Origin: Hyalangium versicolor
GTDB lineage: Bacteria; Myxococcota; Myxococcia; Myxococcales; Myxococcaceae
NCBI RefSeq assembly: GCF_020103695.1
Contig: NZ_JAHXBF010000005.1
Location: forward strand, 62,001 to 126,000
Length of the DNA: 64,000 nucleotides
Direction: 5' to 3'
This document shows, piece by piece, positions 53,282 to 60,787 of the stretch (the first letter of the stretch is position 1; every line of letters begins with the position of its first letter). Under the pieces are notes generated by a model. It saw only the letters and a list, made by a program, of their open reading frames with translations, ran no database searches and was not told the DNA's origin. Position numbers and translations under genes: made by a program.

Positions 53282-53629
53282 TTACGGGAAGCGCGCGAGG
53301 AAGGCCGCCAGCAACGGGCCTCCCGCGCGGGCCTCGGTAGGAGAGCCGGGGCCACCCTTGGGCAACTGGGCCCAGAGTTCCACCAGGGCCGGCCGCAACT
53401 CCTCGAAGGCGGCGAACGCTTCGGGAGCGCTGCCGAAGAACCGGGAATGGAGCAGCCACCCAGAAACGCCACAAGTGATCGCGTGGAAGGAGCGGCTTTC
53501 GTCCTGCTCCAGCGTCAGGCGCACCTGGCCGGCGTACTGCTCGTCCCACGTGATCGTCCCACCCTGGGAGCCCGACAGCCCCAGGGTGCTGCCTGCCTCG
53601 TAGGGCTTCCAGGACGCGTCTTCGCTCAT
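53282..53629 (-). CDS. Small hypothetical protein
   Basis: A 115-aa protein from the ATG at 53629 (MSEDASWKPYEAGSTLGLSG). It has an alternating beta pattern (GGTITWDEQYAGQVRLTLEQ, SFHAITCGVSGWLLHSRFFG) followed by a helix (AFAAFEELRPALVELWAQLP). No signal peptide or known motif. The longer upstream frame is Arg-rich and overlaps the kinase gene, so it was rejected. It lies 41 bases after the end of the kinase gene and may be co-transcribed. Confidence 0.62.
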   Translation of the reverse strand: MSEDASWKPYEAGSTLGLSGSQGGTITWDEQYAGQVRLTLEQDESRSFHAITCGVSGWLLHSRFFGSAPEAFAAFEELRPALVELWAQLPKGGPGSPTEARAGGPLLAAFLARFP

Positions 53630-53670
53630 GCGTGGCTCAATACCCCAGCTGCGGGGCTCTCGGCTCGGCC

Positions 53671-55104
53671 TCAGCCCGTGAAGGCCTGGCCGAGCGAGGA
53701 AGACGCAGCCACCAGCGCGGACTGGTAGGCGGACTCGGCGCGCAGCTCCTCGCCGAAGAGGCGCAGCATGGTGCGTCCCAGGCCCGAGGTGTCCTCCGGC
53801 CTGATCGCCGGCAGGGCCAAAGCGAACTCCAGGGCTGACTGGAAGCGATCGGCGGGATGGGGCTGGAGCGCCCGATAGAGGAGCGTCGCGCACGGCGAGG
53901 GCAGCCGGGAGATGCGCTCCCAGTGCGCTTCGCTGGGGCCCTCGGCAGCCTGGATGAGCCGATCGAAGTCGGTCTGCCCCTCGTAGAGCAGCTCGCCGGT
54001 GAGGCACCAGAAGATCGTCAGGCCCAGGGTGAAGAGATCCGCGCGCTCATCCACCTCGAGCCCTCGTGCCTGCTCCGGGGCCATGAAGCTCATGTTGCCC
54101 TTCACCAGCCCGGCGCGTGTCTGCGTGGTCCGGTGCGCGCTCTTGGCGATGCCGAAGTCCAGCAGCTTCACCTCGCCGTGTCCGGAAGCCAGGATGTTCA
54201 TCGGCGACACATCCCGGTGGACGATCCCCAGCGGCCGGCCATGCGCATCCAGGCGCGTGTGCGCGTACTCCAATGCTTCGAGTACCTCCTGGGCCACGAA
54301 GAAGACCGTCGCGGGCTCCATCGGGCCGCCGTCTCGCTCGAAGGAGCGGCGCACCACCACGTCCAGATCCCGTCCGAGGATGTACTCGGAGGCCAGGTAG
54401 TACTCGCCGTCCACCTCGCCGAAGTCGTAGACGGGGATCACGTTCGGGTGGAGGAGGGTGGCACCGAGCCGGGCCTCATCCATGAACTGGGCCACCGCCT
54501 CGGGCTGGCGCGTGAGTGGCTCGTGCAGCCGCTTGATGACGAACAGTCGCTCGAAGCCCCCGGCGTTCCGGGCGAGCGCCAGGTACACCCGGGCCATTCC
54601 GCCCTCGCCGAGCGGCCGCAGCAATTCGTAGCGGCCGAAGGGCACGGGGGCCGTCAGCGTCGGCTCCGGGCGTGCTTGCGGCGGTGGCGCGGGCGTCGGC
54701 GACACGGCGGGGATGGCGGGCAGCGACATGGACAGGCGCTTGAGCTGGGCCTCCGCCGCGGCGAGCCGCTCGTTGGTTTGCGCCAGCATCTCCACGGTGG
54801 CCTTCTCCCGTTGGGAGCGCAGCCCCAACCAGAGCGCGGTGCCCGAGGCCAGCAAGGCGGTGAGCCACACGGGCACCATCAACGTCCGAGCCGCCCCCAG
54901 CGCCTGGGATGCCTCCACCCGCATGTCCTCCTGCGCGGAGAGAGAGTCGCGAGCTCCTTGTATGGCAGTGCGAGCCATCTCGACGGCGCGCGCTCGGGCT
55001 ACCTGCTGCCCGCGAGCCTCGAGTCGCAACGAAGCGACGATGGCCCCCACGAGGACACACGTGGTGACCAGGAATCCCAGGATGCGTCGGTGCACGGGGC
55101 GCAT
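53671..55104 (-). CDS. Membrane-anchored Ser/Thr protein kinase
   Basis: A 477-aa protein from the ATG at 55104. Two hydrophobic segments frame a short periplasmic helix: LGFLVTTCVLVGAIVASLRL and MVPVWLTALLASGTALWLGL. A coiled coil and Pro-rich linker lead to a C-terminal Hanks-type kinase: GEGGMARVYLALARNAGGFE, K191 in LFVIKRLHEP, D298 in IVHRDVSPMNIL, D316 in LLDFGIAKS and MSFMAPEQARG. The order, membrane part first and kinase last, is the reverse of the usual PknB arrangement. The periplasmic loop of about 55 residues is too short for a large sensor domain. Confidence 0.9.
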   Translation of the reverse strand: MRPVHRRILGFLVTTCVLVGAIVASLRLEARGQQVARARAVEMARTAIQGARDSLSAQEDMRVEASQALGAARTLMVPVWLTALLASGTALWLGLRSQREKATVEMLAQTNERLAAAEAQLKRLSMSLPAIPAVSPTPAPPPQARPEPTLTAPVPFGRYELLRPLGEGGMARVYLALARNAGGFERLFVIKRLHEPLTRQPEAVAQFMDEARLGATLLHPNVIPVYDFGEVDGEYYLASEYILGRDLDVVVRRSFERDGGPMEPATVFFVAQEVLEALEYAHTRLDAHGRPLGIVHRDVSPMNILASGHGEVKLLDFGIAKSAHRTTQTRAGLVKGNMSFMAPEQARGLEVDERADLFTLGLTIFWCLTGELLYEGQTDFDRLIQAAEGPSEAHWERISRLPSPCATLLYRALQPHPADRFQSALEFALALPAIRPEDTSGLGRTMLRLFGEELRAESAYQSALVAASSSLGQAFTG

Positions 55105-55206
55105 GGAAGGTTCGAACCCTGTGCACGGTGTCAGGCACGGCAAGGGCTACATGCCCGCCGGATTTCGGCCACTTTCATCCAGAGAACGCAGGGCCTGCCC
55201 GGATGA

Positions 55207-55899
55207 TCACTGGCGGGCGGTCGCCACGGTCCTGGCTTCGTGGAGCCTGAGCCCCTTGTAGGCGCCCCAGACCCAGCCCGTCCATAGAACCATGTAGATG
55301 ACGAAGCCCCAGACGGGGAGCGGGGGCATCCCCTGGGGACGCTGCCCGCGCAGCTTGCCCACCACCTCTCGCAAGAGCATGTACCCGGCCAGGGGAGGAA
55401 GCGGGAGCAGGTTGAGCGCAACCAGCTTCGCCGCCATCACGCCCAGGGATGTCCGGAAGCCCAGCGGCCGGAGGGAGAGAAAGGCCTCCACCCGCTCGGC
55501 GGCTCGGGGCACGTTCACGAGTTGTTCGAAGCCTGAAAGGCAGGACTGCAAGGCTCGCGCGGGCGAGAGGCACACCACGGCGATCAGCAGCATCCCCAGC
55601 ACGCCGGCGGAGATTGCCAGGAGCCGCCGGGGGAAGGAGAGCCGCAGGAAGGGGTTCTCCTCAGTTTCCTCGGGCGCACCGTCGGGAGTGAAAGAGACGC
55701 TGTTCCCGGAGGGAAGGGGCCCGAAGCTCCAGCGCATGCCCAGCAGGCGGAAGGAGAACAGGCTCGGCCCCTGGTGGAACTTCACCACCGTGGGCCGCAC
55801 CCCCAGCGCCCAGAGCAGGGACACCATGCCCAGCCCGGTCAGCAGGCAGATGGCCGCCATGTGCAGCCACAGCCACGCGATGCCCGCCCAGGCAGACAT
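55207..55899 (-). CDS. Site-2-protease-like (M50) membrane protein lacking the zinc motif
   Basis: A 230-aa protein from the ATG at 55899 with three or four hydrophobic segments (WLWLHMAAICLLTGLGMVSL, LLAISAGVLGMLLIAVVCLS, AAKLVALNLLPLPPLAGYML). The layout and LNLLPLPPLAGYM resemble the NLLPxPPLDGG motif of M50 proteases, but the Asp is Ala-Gly. The first segment has LHMAAI where HExxH would be expected. It therefore probably lacks protease activity. An adaptor or inactive relative is inferred. The upstream frame extension is low-complexity Ser/Thr and excluded. Confidence 0.7.
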   Translation of the reverse strand: MSAWAGIAWLWLHMAAICLLTGLGMVSLLWALGVRPTVVKFHQGPSLFSFRLLGMRWSFGPLPSGNSVSFTPDGAPEETEENPFLRLSFPRRLLAISAGVLGMLLIAVVCLSPARALQSCLSGFEQLVNVPRAAERVEAFLSLRPLGFRTSLGVMAAKLVALNLLPLPPLAGYMLLREVVGKLRGQRPQGMPPLPVWGFVIYMVLWTGWVWGAYKGLRLHEARTVATARQ

Positions 55900-55918
55900 G
55901 GGCCGAGTCGCTCGCGCG

Positions 55919-56113
55919 CTACGGCTGGGACTTCGAGTGCTTGTAGAACAGCACCAGGGTGTAGCAGTGGAACTCGTTGTCACTCGACTGGCAGACGACG
56001 CGGTCGACAATCTCCAGATCCGCGTTGCTCTTCATCCAGCGGGTGACGTTCTCGCCGAGCTCTTCTCGCTCCTTGGCCTTGGTGGCCGAGAAGACCTTCA
56101 CGCCCGTGAACAT
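55919..56113 (-). CDS. Small protein, 64 aa, unknown function
   Basis: From the ATG at 56113, preceded by AGGAGG (a strong ribosome-binding site). The sequence MFTGVKVFSATKAKEREELG, ENVTRWMKSNADLEIVDRVV, CQSSDNEFHCYTLVLFYKHS has a beta-alpha-beta-beta pattern like a small ferredoxin-fold or dodecin-type protein, with two Cys. No family named. Cytoplasmic. Confidence 0.72.
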   Translation of the reverse strand: MFTGVKVFSATKAKEREELGENVTRWMKSNADLEIVDRVVCQSSDNEFHCYTLVLFYKHSKSQP

Positions 56114-56311
56114 CGCCGTCCCCTCCTATCTGACTGATACGACGTCGCTTCCTCCAGTTATCGCACACGCATTTACAAGGTGTCAAAAACCCGGCTTCTT
56201 CCGGGGCGGGGGTTTGCAGGTGGGAGAACGTGCCTAGATTTTCCAGGTCGCATCGAGGTCCGAGCCCGGGAAACGGGTCCTGGGGAGGGTGGGGCGACGG
56301 GGGATGGGTAC

Positions 56312-56587
56312 GTGGACGTGAAGACCAAGAAGGATCTGGCCGTAGACTTCATCAACGCCATCCGGACCATGGATCCGGCTGCGCTCAACGCGCTGATCGT
56401 CAAGGAGGCGGGCGAGGATCTGGCCCAGTTCTTCCTCAACTACAGCGCCAACCTCATCTCCAAGGACCCCTCCCGGGTGCTGGAGAACACCTCCTCGCTG
56501 ATGCTGATGGGCTACCTCATCCGCACCTATGAGGAGAAGAACGGCACCAGCCAGAAGGGCCTGTTCCAGTCCTACGCGTACGCCTGA
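56312..56587 (+). CDS. Small helical hypothetical protein, 91 aa
   Basis: From the GTG at 56312, with a G-rich stretch (GGGGGATGG) upstream; a GTG at 56318 is also in frame. The product is mostly helical (KKDLAVDFINAIRTMDPAAL, NALIVKEAGEDLAQFFLNYS, SSLMLMGYLIRTYEEKNGTS) with no Cys, signal or known motif. The ORF upstream to 56180 reads Gly/Arg-rich sequence that looks non-coding. It is 63 bases before the PHP gene and could be in one transcript. Confidence 0.65.
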   Translation: MDVKTKKDLAVDFINAIRTMDPAALNALIVKEAGEDLAQFFLNYSANLISKDPSRVLENTSSLMLMGYLIRTYEEKNGTSQKGLFQSYAYA

Positions 56588-56650
56588 CGGGCGGCGGCAG
56601 GGGCGGCGAGACTCGACAGGCTCCGGCGAGCCTGTTAGGGAGCGGCGCCC

Positions 56651-57382
56651 ATGCTGATCGACCTGCACGCGCACACACATCTCTCGAAGGGCTGTGACCT
56701 GGACCCGCGCGCCGTGCTCGAGCGGGCGGCGCTGTTCGGCCTGGATGGCGTCGCCTTCACGGAGACGAACACCCAGGACGGCTGCGACGAGCTGTTCGAC
56801 ATCGGCGCGAAGTCCAAGCTCAAGGTGTTTGTCGGGTTGGAGCTCATCACCGACAAGGGCCAGTACCTGTGCTTCTTCCCGAAGCCGGAGCTGGCGCCCG
56901 AGCCCGTCCAGATGTGGGGCAGCAACCGGGAAAAGCCCTGGAGCGCCGCCGAGTGCCTGCCCAAGGTGAAGGCCCTGGGTGCGGCGATCGTCGCGGCCCG
57001 TCCGTACGATAGGGATTTCCCCAATCCGCCCATGGACTTCATCCGCTCGCTCAACGTGTTGAGCGCGGTGGAGGGCTACAACGCCAAGGTGAAGCAGACG
57101 GCCAACGATCTGGCCGTGGAGGCCGCCGAGGCGCTCAAGCTCCCCTGCACGGGTGGCAGCGATGCGCGCGGTTCGCTGGACGAGGTGGGGCGCGGCGCCA
57201 CCTTCTTCAAGAACCCGATCGCCAACCAGGCGCAGCTCGTGGCGGAGATCCTCAAGGGCGAGTTCTGGCCGGTGATGGCCGGTGAACTGCCCCGGCTGAC
57301 CCGTCCCGGAGAGGCCCAGGCGGGCAAGGGCGGTGGCAAGCGGGGCGGGGGTGGAGGCGGCAACCGCCGTCGCCGCCGCTGA
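56651..57382 (+). CDS. PHP-domain metal-dependent phosphoesterase
   Basis: A 243-aa protein from the ATG at 56651. Metal-binding motif DLHAHTHLSKGCDLDP at the start, FTETNTQDG (normally TDHN) in motif II, FVGLELITDKGQYLCFF in motif III and PCTGGSDARGSLDEVGRG in motif IV, as in the TrpH/YciV-like PHP family. In motif II the usual His is replaced by Glu-Thr, so substrate or metal use may differ. The last 25 residues are Gly/Arg/Lys-rich (GKGGGKRGGGGGGNRRRRR), an RGG-like tail that could bind nucleic acid. Confidence 0.86.
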   Translation: MLIDLHAHTHLSKGCDLDPRAVLERAALFGLDGVAFTETNTQDGCDELFDIGAKSKLKVFVGLELITDKGQYLCFFPKPELAPEPVQMWGSNREKPWSAAECLPKVKALGAAIVAARPYDRDFPNPPMDFIRSLNVLSAVEGYNAKVKQTANDLAVEAAEALKLPCTGGSDARGSLDEVGRGATFFKNPIANQAQLVAEILKGEFWPVMAGELPRLTRPGEAQAGKGGGKRGGGGGGNRRRRR

Positions 57383-57405
57383 TCTCGGAGGCCCCGGAGG
57401 CCCGT

Positions 57406-58179
57406 CTACTTGGGAGTCTTGGCGGGCGCCGTGAGCTTCGAGCCCGGGGACAGGTTGAGCGGGGGCGAGGCGCCCTCCTCGACTCGGACGAGCCGGCCAT
57501 CGGTCAGGAAGGCATGGCGCCGGCCGCTCGGGTAGATCCACTCCTCGTTATGAACGCTGCCCTCGAGCGTGCGCTTGATCGTCTCGGGGTAGCCCCAGGC
57601 CATCTCCAGCGCCTCGGCGGGCATGTCCTGCACCGTCTTCTTCTGCCGGATGGCCTCGCGCACGGGCTCGCTGAAGGAGGCGATCTTCGTGGCGGGATCC
57701 TGGGTGGGCAGCGTGCGATCCACCTCCGCCAGGAACTCCTCGCGCTTCTGGAGGTGGGGCGGCAGCACGAGCACCAGCGGTGGGCCCTTCGGCGCGCCTT
57801 CGACGTCCACGTACACCCAGGGCCAGGTGCGCGGGGAGTAGAGGATGCGCTCGGTGACGGCCCACGCGGTGGGGAACTCCACCTGGCGGATGCGCACCTT
57901 GGCGCCAGCGGGCACGGTGGCCTCGATGCTGCCCGGGTGGATCGTCTTCCCCTGCGTATCGTTCAGCAGGAGCACGTCCTCGGGTGGGTAGGGCGTGAGC
58001 AGCCGCTTGGAGGCGTCCCCGAAGAAGGGGGTGATGTACATGGAGAGGCGCAGGAACCGGTCCGCCTCGGGGCCCGTGAGCGTGTGCTCCAACGAGGCGC
58101 GATCTTCCGGCGCGATCTGCGTGTGGGACTTGCAGCCCGATCCAAGCAGAGCGAGGAGAACGGCGAGCAGTCTCTTCAC
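57406..58179 (-). CDS. Lipoprotein of unknown function
   Basis: A 257-aa protein from the ATG at 58179. The signal MKRLLAVLLALLGSGCKSHT ends with lipobox G-S-G-C. The mature region (RLSMYITPFFGDASKRLLTP, YPPEDVLLLNDTQGKTIHPG) and the conserved-looking WPWVYVDVEGAPKGPPLVLV and MAWGYPETIKRTLEGSVHNE stretches have no named family; the last resembles the WGxP-xxI pattern of small outer-membrane assembly lipoproteins. Probably outer membrane. Confidence 0.72.
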   Translation of the reverse strand: MKRLLAVLLALLGSGCKSHTQIAPEDRASLEHTLTGPEADRFLRLSMYITPFFGDASKRLLTPYPPEDVLLLNDTQGKTIHPGSIEATVPAGAKVRIRQVEFPTAWAVTERILYSPRTWPWVYVDVEGAPKGPPLVLVLPPHLQKREEFLAEVDRTLPTQDPATKIASFSEPVREAIRQKKTVQDMPAEALEMAWGYPETIKRTLEGSVHNEEWIYPSGRRHAFLTDGRLVRVEEGASPPLNLSPGSKLTAPAKTPK

Positions 58180-58222
58180 GAGGGCCTCCCGAGGCGTGAG
58201 CGCATGAGCGGCCCTGCTTAGC

Positions 58223-58417
58223 TCAGCGGGAAGCTTGCGTCAGCGGCTCGCTGGTGCGGTTGAGCGCGTGACACCCGCGCTGAGGAGGGCACACGGGGCC
58301 GCGTCCCTCGGGATCGGGGACGAGCAGGAAACGGCCCAGGCCTCTCGCGTCCGTCAGCTCCGGGTGACCGCACAGGGCACAGCGCCGAGGAGGGCGCTTG
58401 GATGGTGGAAAGGGCAC
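58223..58417 (-). CDS. Small zinc-binding-like protein, 64 aa
   Basis: From the GTG at 58417 (MPFPPSKRPPRR-CALCGHPELTDARGLGRFLL, split here at the first Cys). The pairs CALCG and CPPQRGCHALN are spaced like a small zinc finger. A competing frame (58218-58442) is Arg/Pro-rich and looks like a shadow. No Shine-Dalgarno sequence is seen, so the call is moderate. It lies between the lipoprotein and FmdB genes, same strand. Confidence 0.55.
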   Translation of the reverse strand: MPFPPSKRPPRRCALCGHPELTDARGLGRFLLVPDPEGRGPVCPPQRGCHALNRTSEPLTQASR

Positions 58418-58466
58418 GGGGCGGAGTGTGTTCCGCCCTCATGCCCCCCGCCAGTTTCCAGCCGGG

Positions 58467-58832
58467 CTACTTGCTCGCGGCCGCGGTTGCCGGCGCTGGA
58501 GAGCTGGTGCTCGAACTGCTCGTGGAACTGGTGCTGGAGCTGCTCGTGGAGCTGGGGCTCGAACTGGTCGTGGAGCTGCTGCTCGAGGACGACGCGCTTG
58601 AGGACGAGGACGAGCTCGAATCCGAGCTGCTGGAGCCGTCCTTCTTGGAGGAGCTGTAGAGATCGGCGTACCAGCCGCCGCCCTTGAGGACGAAGCTGGA
58701 GCGGCTGACGAGCTTTGTCAGCGAGCCCGCGGCTCCACACTCGGAGCACGTCTCGGGCGTCGGATCGCTGACCTTCTGCAGCACGTCGATGACCTTGCCG
58801 CAGCTCTGACAGGAGTACTCGTAGATGGGCAT
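58467..58832 (-). CDS. FmdB-family zinc ribbon protein with poly-Ser tail
   Basis: A 121-aa protein from the ATG at 58832. MPIYEYSCQSCGKVIDVLQK with Cys pairs C8/C11 and C29/C32 is the FmdB/CxxC regulatory zinc ribbon. After about residue 64 the chain is nearly all Ser (about 50 residues, with Thr and Pro), ending SPAPATAAASK. The tail is in frame with and continuous to the ribbon. FmdB-type proteins are small putative regulators with no proven role. The Ser tract may be a flexible linker or phosphorylated. Confidence 0.85.
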   Translation of the reverse strand: MPIYEYSCQSCGKVIDVLQKVSDPTPETCSECGAAGSLTKLVSRSSFVLKGGGWYADLYSSSKKDGSSSSDSSSSSSSSASSSSSSSTTSSSPSSTSSSSTSSTSSSSTSSPAPATAAASK

Positions 58833-58844
58833 GATGGAACCTCG

Positions 58845-60077
58845 TCAGGGCAATGATTGATCGGAGTTGAGCTGCTCTCGCAGCGAGCCAGCCAGCCCCA
58901 GGCGCTCGATGGCGCGCAGGACCAGTTCTTGAGGAGCGCCGTGCTTGCGAGCCACGGCGAGGGAGAGCCCCGGCAGATCCCGAGCGCCCGGGAGCTCATC
59001 CCGCACGAGCCCTTCCAGCTCTCGGCGGAGCGAGTCCGTGAAGCGCTTCTTGATCCCCAGATCCGCCAGATACTTGTCGCGGCCGAGCAGATCCAGTCGC
59101 TGGGTGAGGTGACGCGCGCCGAGCGCCTCGCGGCGGAAGCGCTCGCGGATCTCCTCCACCTCCGGCTCGATCCCGAGCGAGCTGACGAGCCGCTGCAGCT
59201 CCGAGGGGCTCAGCCCCAGGGCCCACCCCACGCGGCCGGCCGCGCCTCGCTGATCGGTGTACGCGGCGAGGATGCCCTGCCGCTCCTTGGCGGAGAGCGC
59301 CTCCTGCAACTCGTGGCGGCGCAGCACGCTGTCCAGATCCACCAGGGTCAGCTCGCCCTTGGCGCCGTTGTAATGCTCGGCCAGGGACTTCAGGAGCGAG
59401 AAGCGGTGATCATTCTGCGCCACCGCCGAGTCCAGGATGTCCTTGCCCTCGGTGCGCAGCAGCGTCTGGTAGCCGCCCTTGGGCGCCGCCACCTGCGTGA
59501 AGCGGCCTCGAGGCTTGGGCAGATCCCGCTTCAGGAAGCGCGGCTCGGACTCCGGCGACTCCTCCTGATCGAACTCCGACTCGCGGCCCAGGGGACGCTT
59601 CCGGGGCGCAATGCGCTCCTGGACGGACTCGGTCTCCTGGCGAGCGGCCTTGCCCCCCTTGGCTCGGCCAGCCTCCTCGGGCTCGCCGGCCGGAGCCGGA
59701 CGCGGGGGAGGCGGCGCGAAGGTGGGAACCTCCAGCGCGACGGGCGCGGCGACCACGGGCGTCTTCTCCTCGCGCACCCGGGCCAGCTCCTGGACAATCT
59801 CGTAGTACCCGCACGCCTGGCGCTGGGAGGCCAACGCGGGCGCCGTGCCCCGGAGGATGTCCACCACCGCGAAAGGCCCGAGCGGGGAGACCTCCGGCTC
59901 GGTGTCGGTCAAGGTGCGCACCCGGAAATCTTCGTCCTCGGTGATCAGCGCGAGCGCTTCACGGACTTCGGTCGGGGACGCCATCGCCTTGGCGCGGCGA
60001 CAGAAGTCGGAGACGGCTACTGCTACCGGGGTCGGCACATCATCAGGCTGCCGTCTTCTCTGCCATTGACTATTCAT
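58845..60077 (-). CDS. Uncharacterised protein with Fis-like helix-turn-helix regions
   Basis: A 410-aa protein from the ATG at 60077, preceding the FmdB gene by 12 bases. The N-terminal part (VAVAVSDFCRRAKAMASPTE, VREALALITEDEDFRVRTLT) is compact, then a Pro/Ala-rich linker. The C-terminal half is helical, and GLSPSELQRLVSSLGIEPEV and AAARKHGAPQELVLRAIERL-like stretches resemble the Fis-type helix-turn-helix of NtrC regulators, but no sigma-54 AAA domain is present. Possibly a DNA-binding regulator; function unproven. Confidence 0.7.
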   Translation of the reverse strand: MNSQWQRRRQPDDVPTPVAVAVSDFCRRAKAMASPTEVREALALITEDEDFRVRTLTDTEPEVSPLGPFAVVDILRGTAPALASQRQACGYYEIVQELARVREEKTPVVAAPVALEVPTFAPPPPRPAPAGEPEEAGRAKGGKAARQETESVQERIAPRKRPLGRESEFDQEESPESEPRFLKRDLPKPRGRFTQVAAPKGGYQTLLRTEGKDILDSAVAQNDHRFSLLKSLAEHYNGAKGELTLVDLDSVLRRHELQEALSAKERQGILAAYTDQRGAAGRVGWALGLSPSELQRLVSSLGIEPEVEEIRERFRREALGARHLTQRLDLLGRDKYLADLGIKKRFTDSLRRELEGLVRDELPGARDLPGLSLAVARKHGAPQELVLRAIERLGLAGSLREQLNSDQSLP

Positions 60078-60108
60078 GGAGAAACTTGCGGAAAAATGCT
60101 GATTTACG

Positions 60109-60123
60109 AGAGGCGATGCCTCT
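60109..60123. promoter_or_regulatory. Dyad in the divergent spacer before the Fur-family gene
   Basis: AGAGGC (60109-60114), GAT, GCCTCT (60118-60123): a perfect 6-bp dyad with a 3-base centre in the 185-base spacer between the 60077 gene and the Fur-family gene. It does not match the Fur box consensus. An operator or a short hairpin is possible. Confidence 0.3.
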
Positions 60124-60262
60124 ATCTTTCGCTGCGGACGGGTGTCAATGAGCCTGACGGTCTCCAATGTAAACAGCCAGGTGCTGGCGCAAGTCCAAGT
60201 GTATCTCTGGCCGCAGCTCGAGCAGGCAACCCGTCCTTCGACGGGTAGGCGGAGGTGGCGCG

Positions 60263-60784
60263 ATGGGGGTTAGGACACGTGAAGTTCTGGAGGCTTACCT
60301 GCCTGAGGGAGGTGCTTTACCCGTGAACGAGGAGTCGAAGGAGGCGGTCCTCAACCGCTACATGGCGCAGCATGGGCTGAAGAGCACCCGGCAGCGCAGC
60401 TTGATCATCGACACCTTCTTCTCCATCGGCGGACACCTGTCCGTGGAGGAGCTCTGGAGCAGGGTCCGCGAGCAGGACACCAAGGTGTCCGTGGCGACGG
60501 TGTACCGGACCATGAAGCTGCTCAACGACTGCGGGCTGGCCCACGCGCGCAACTTCGGCGACGGGCAGACGCGGTACGAGGCGGCGGCCGGCCGCGAGCA
60601 CCACGATCATCTCATCTGCACCCGCTGCGGGCGCATCGTCGAGTTCGAGAACGATCGCATCGAGGCGATGCAGGATGCGGTGGCGCGCAAGCATGGCTTC
60701 ACGGTGACGTCCCACAAGATGGAGCTGTACGGGCTGTGCAAGGACTGCCAGCGCCCCGGGTCCACGCCGAAGACCGAGGCCTGA
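60263..60784 (+). CDS. Fur-family transcriptional regulator
   Basis: A 173-aa protein from the ATG at 60263 (GGAGG at 60251-60255); a GTG at 60323, also after GGGAGG, would give 153 aa, closer to the family norm. Winged helix: AQHGLKSTRQRSLIIDTFFS, LSVEELWSRVREQDTKVSVA, TVYRTMKLLNDCGLAHARNF. The metal site is REHHDHLICTRCGRIVEFEN, with CTRC and CKDC pairs binding structural zinc. It could be a Fur (iron) or PerR (peroxide) type; the sequence alone does not decide. It precedes a thioredoxin-like lipoprotein by three bases, so it may control redox or metal functions. Confidence 0.93.
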   Translation: MGVRTREVLEAYLPEGGALPVNEESKEAVLNRYMAQHGLKSTRQRSLIIDTFFSIGGHLSVEELWSRVREQDTKVSVATVYRTMKLLNDCGLAHARNFGDGQTRYEAAAGREHHDHLICTRCGRIVEFENDRIEAMQDAVARKHGFTVTSHKMELYGLCKDCQRPGSTPKTEA

Positions 60785-60787
60785 GCC

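Noticed and set aside
58205..58245. tRNA-like fragment (TTAGCTCAGCGGGAAGCTT) resembling a D-arm
   Set aside because: No anticodon or T-arm follows and it overlaps the end of the small gene at 58223; chance similarity.
58467..58660. Repetitive GCTGGAGCTG/CTCGAACTG DNA as a possible repeat element or CRISPR-like array
   Set aside because: It is the coding sequence of the poly-Ser tail of the FmdB protein on the minus strand. No regular repeat-spacer pattern exists.
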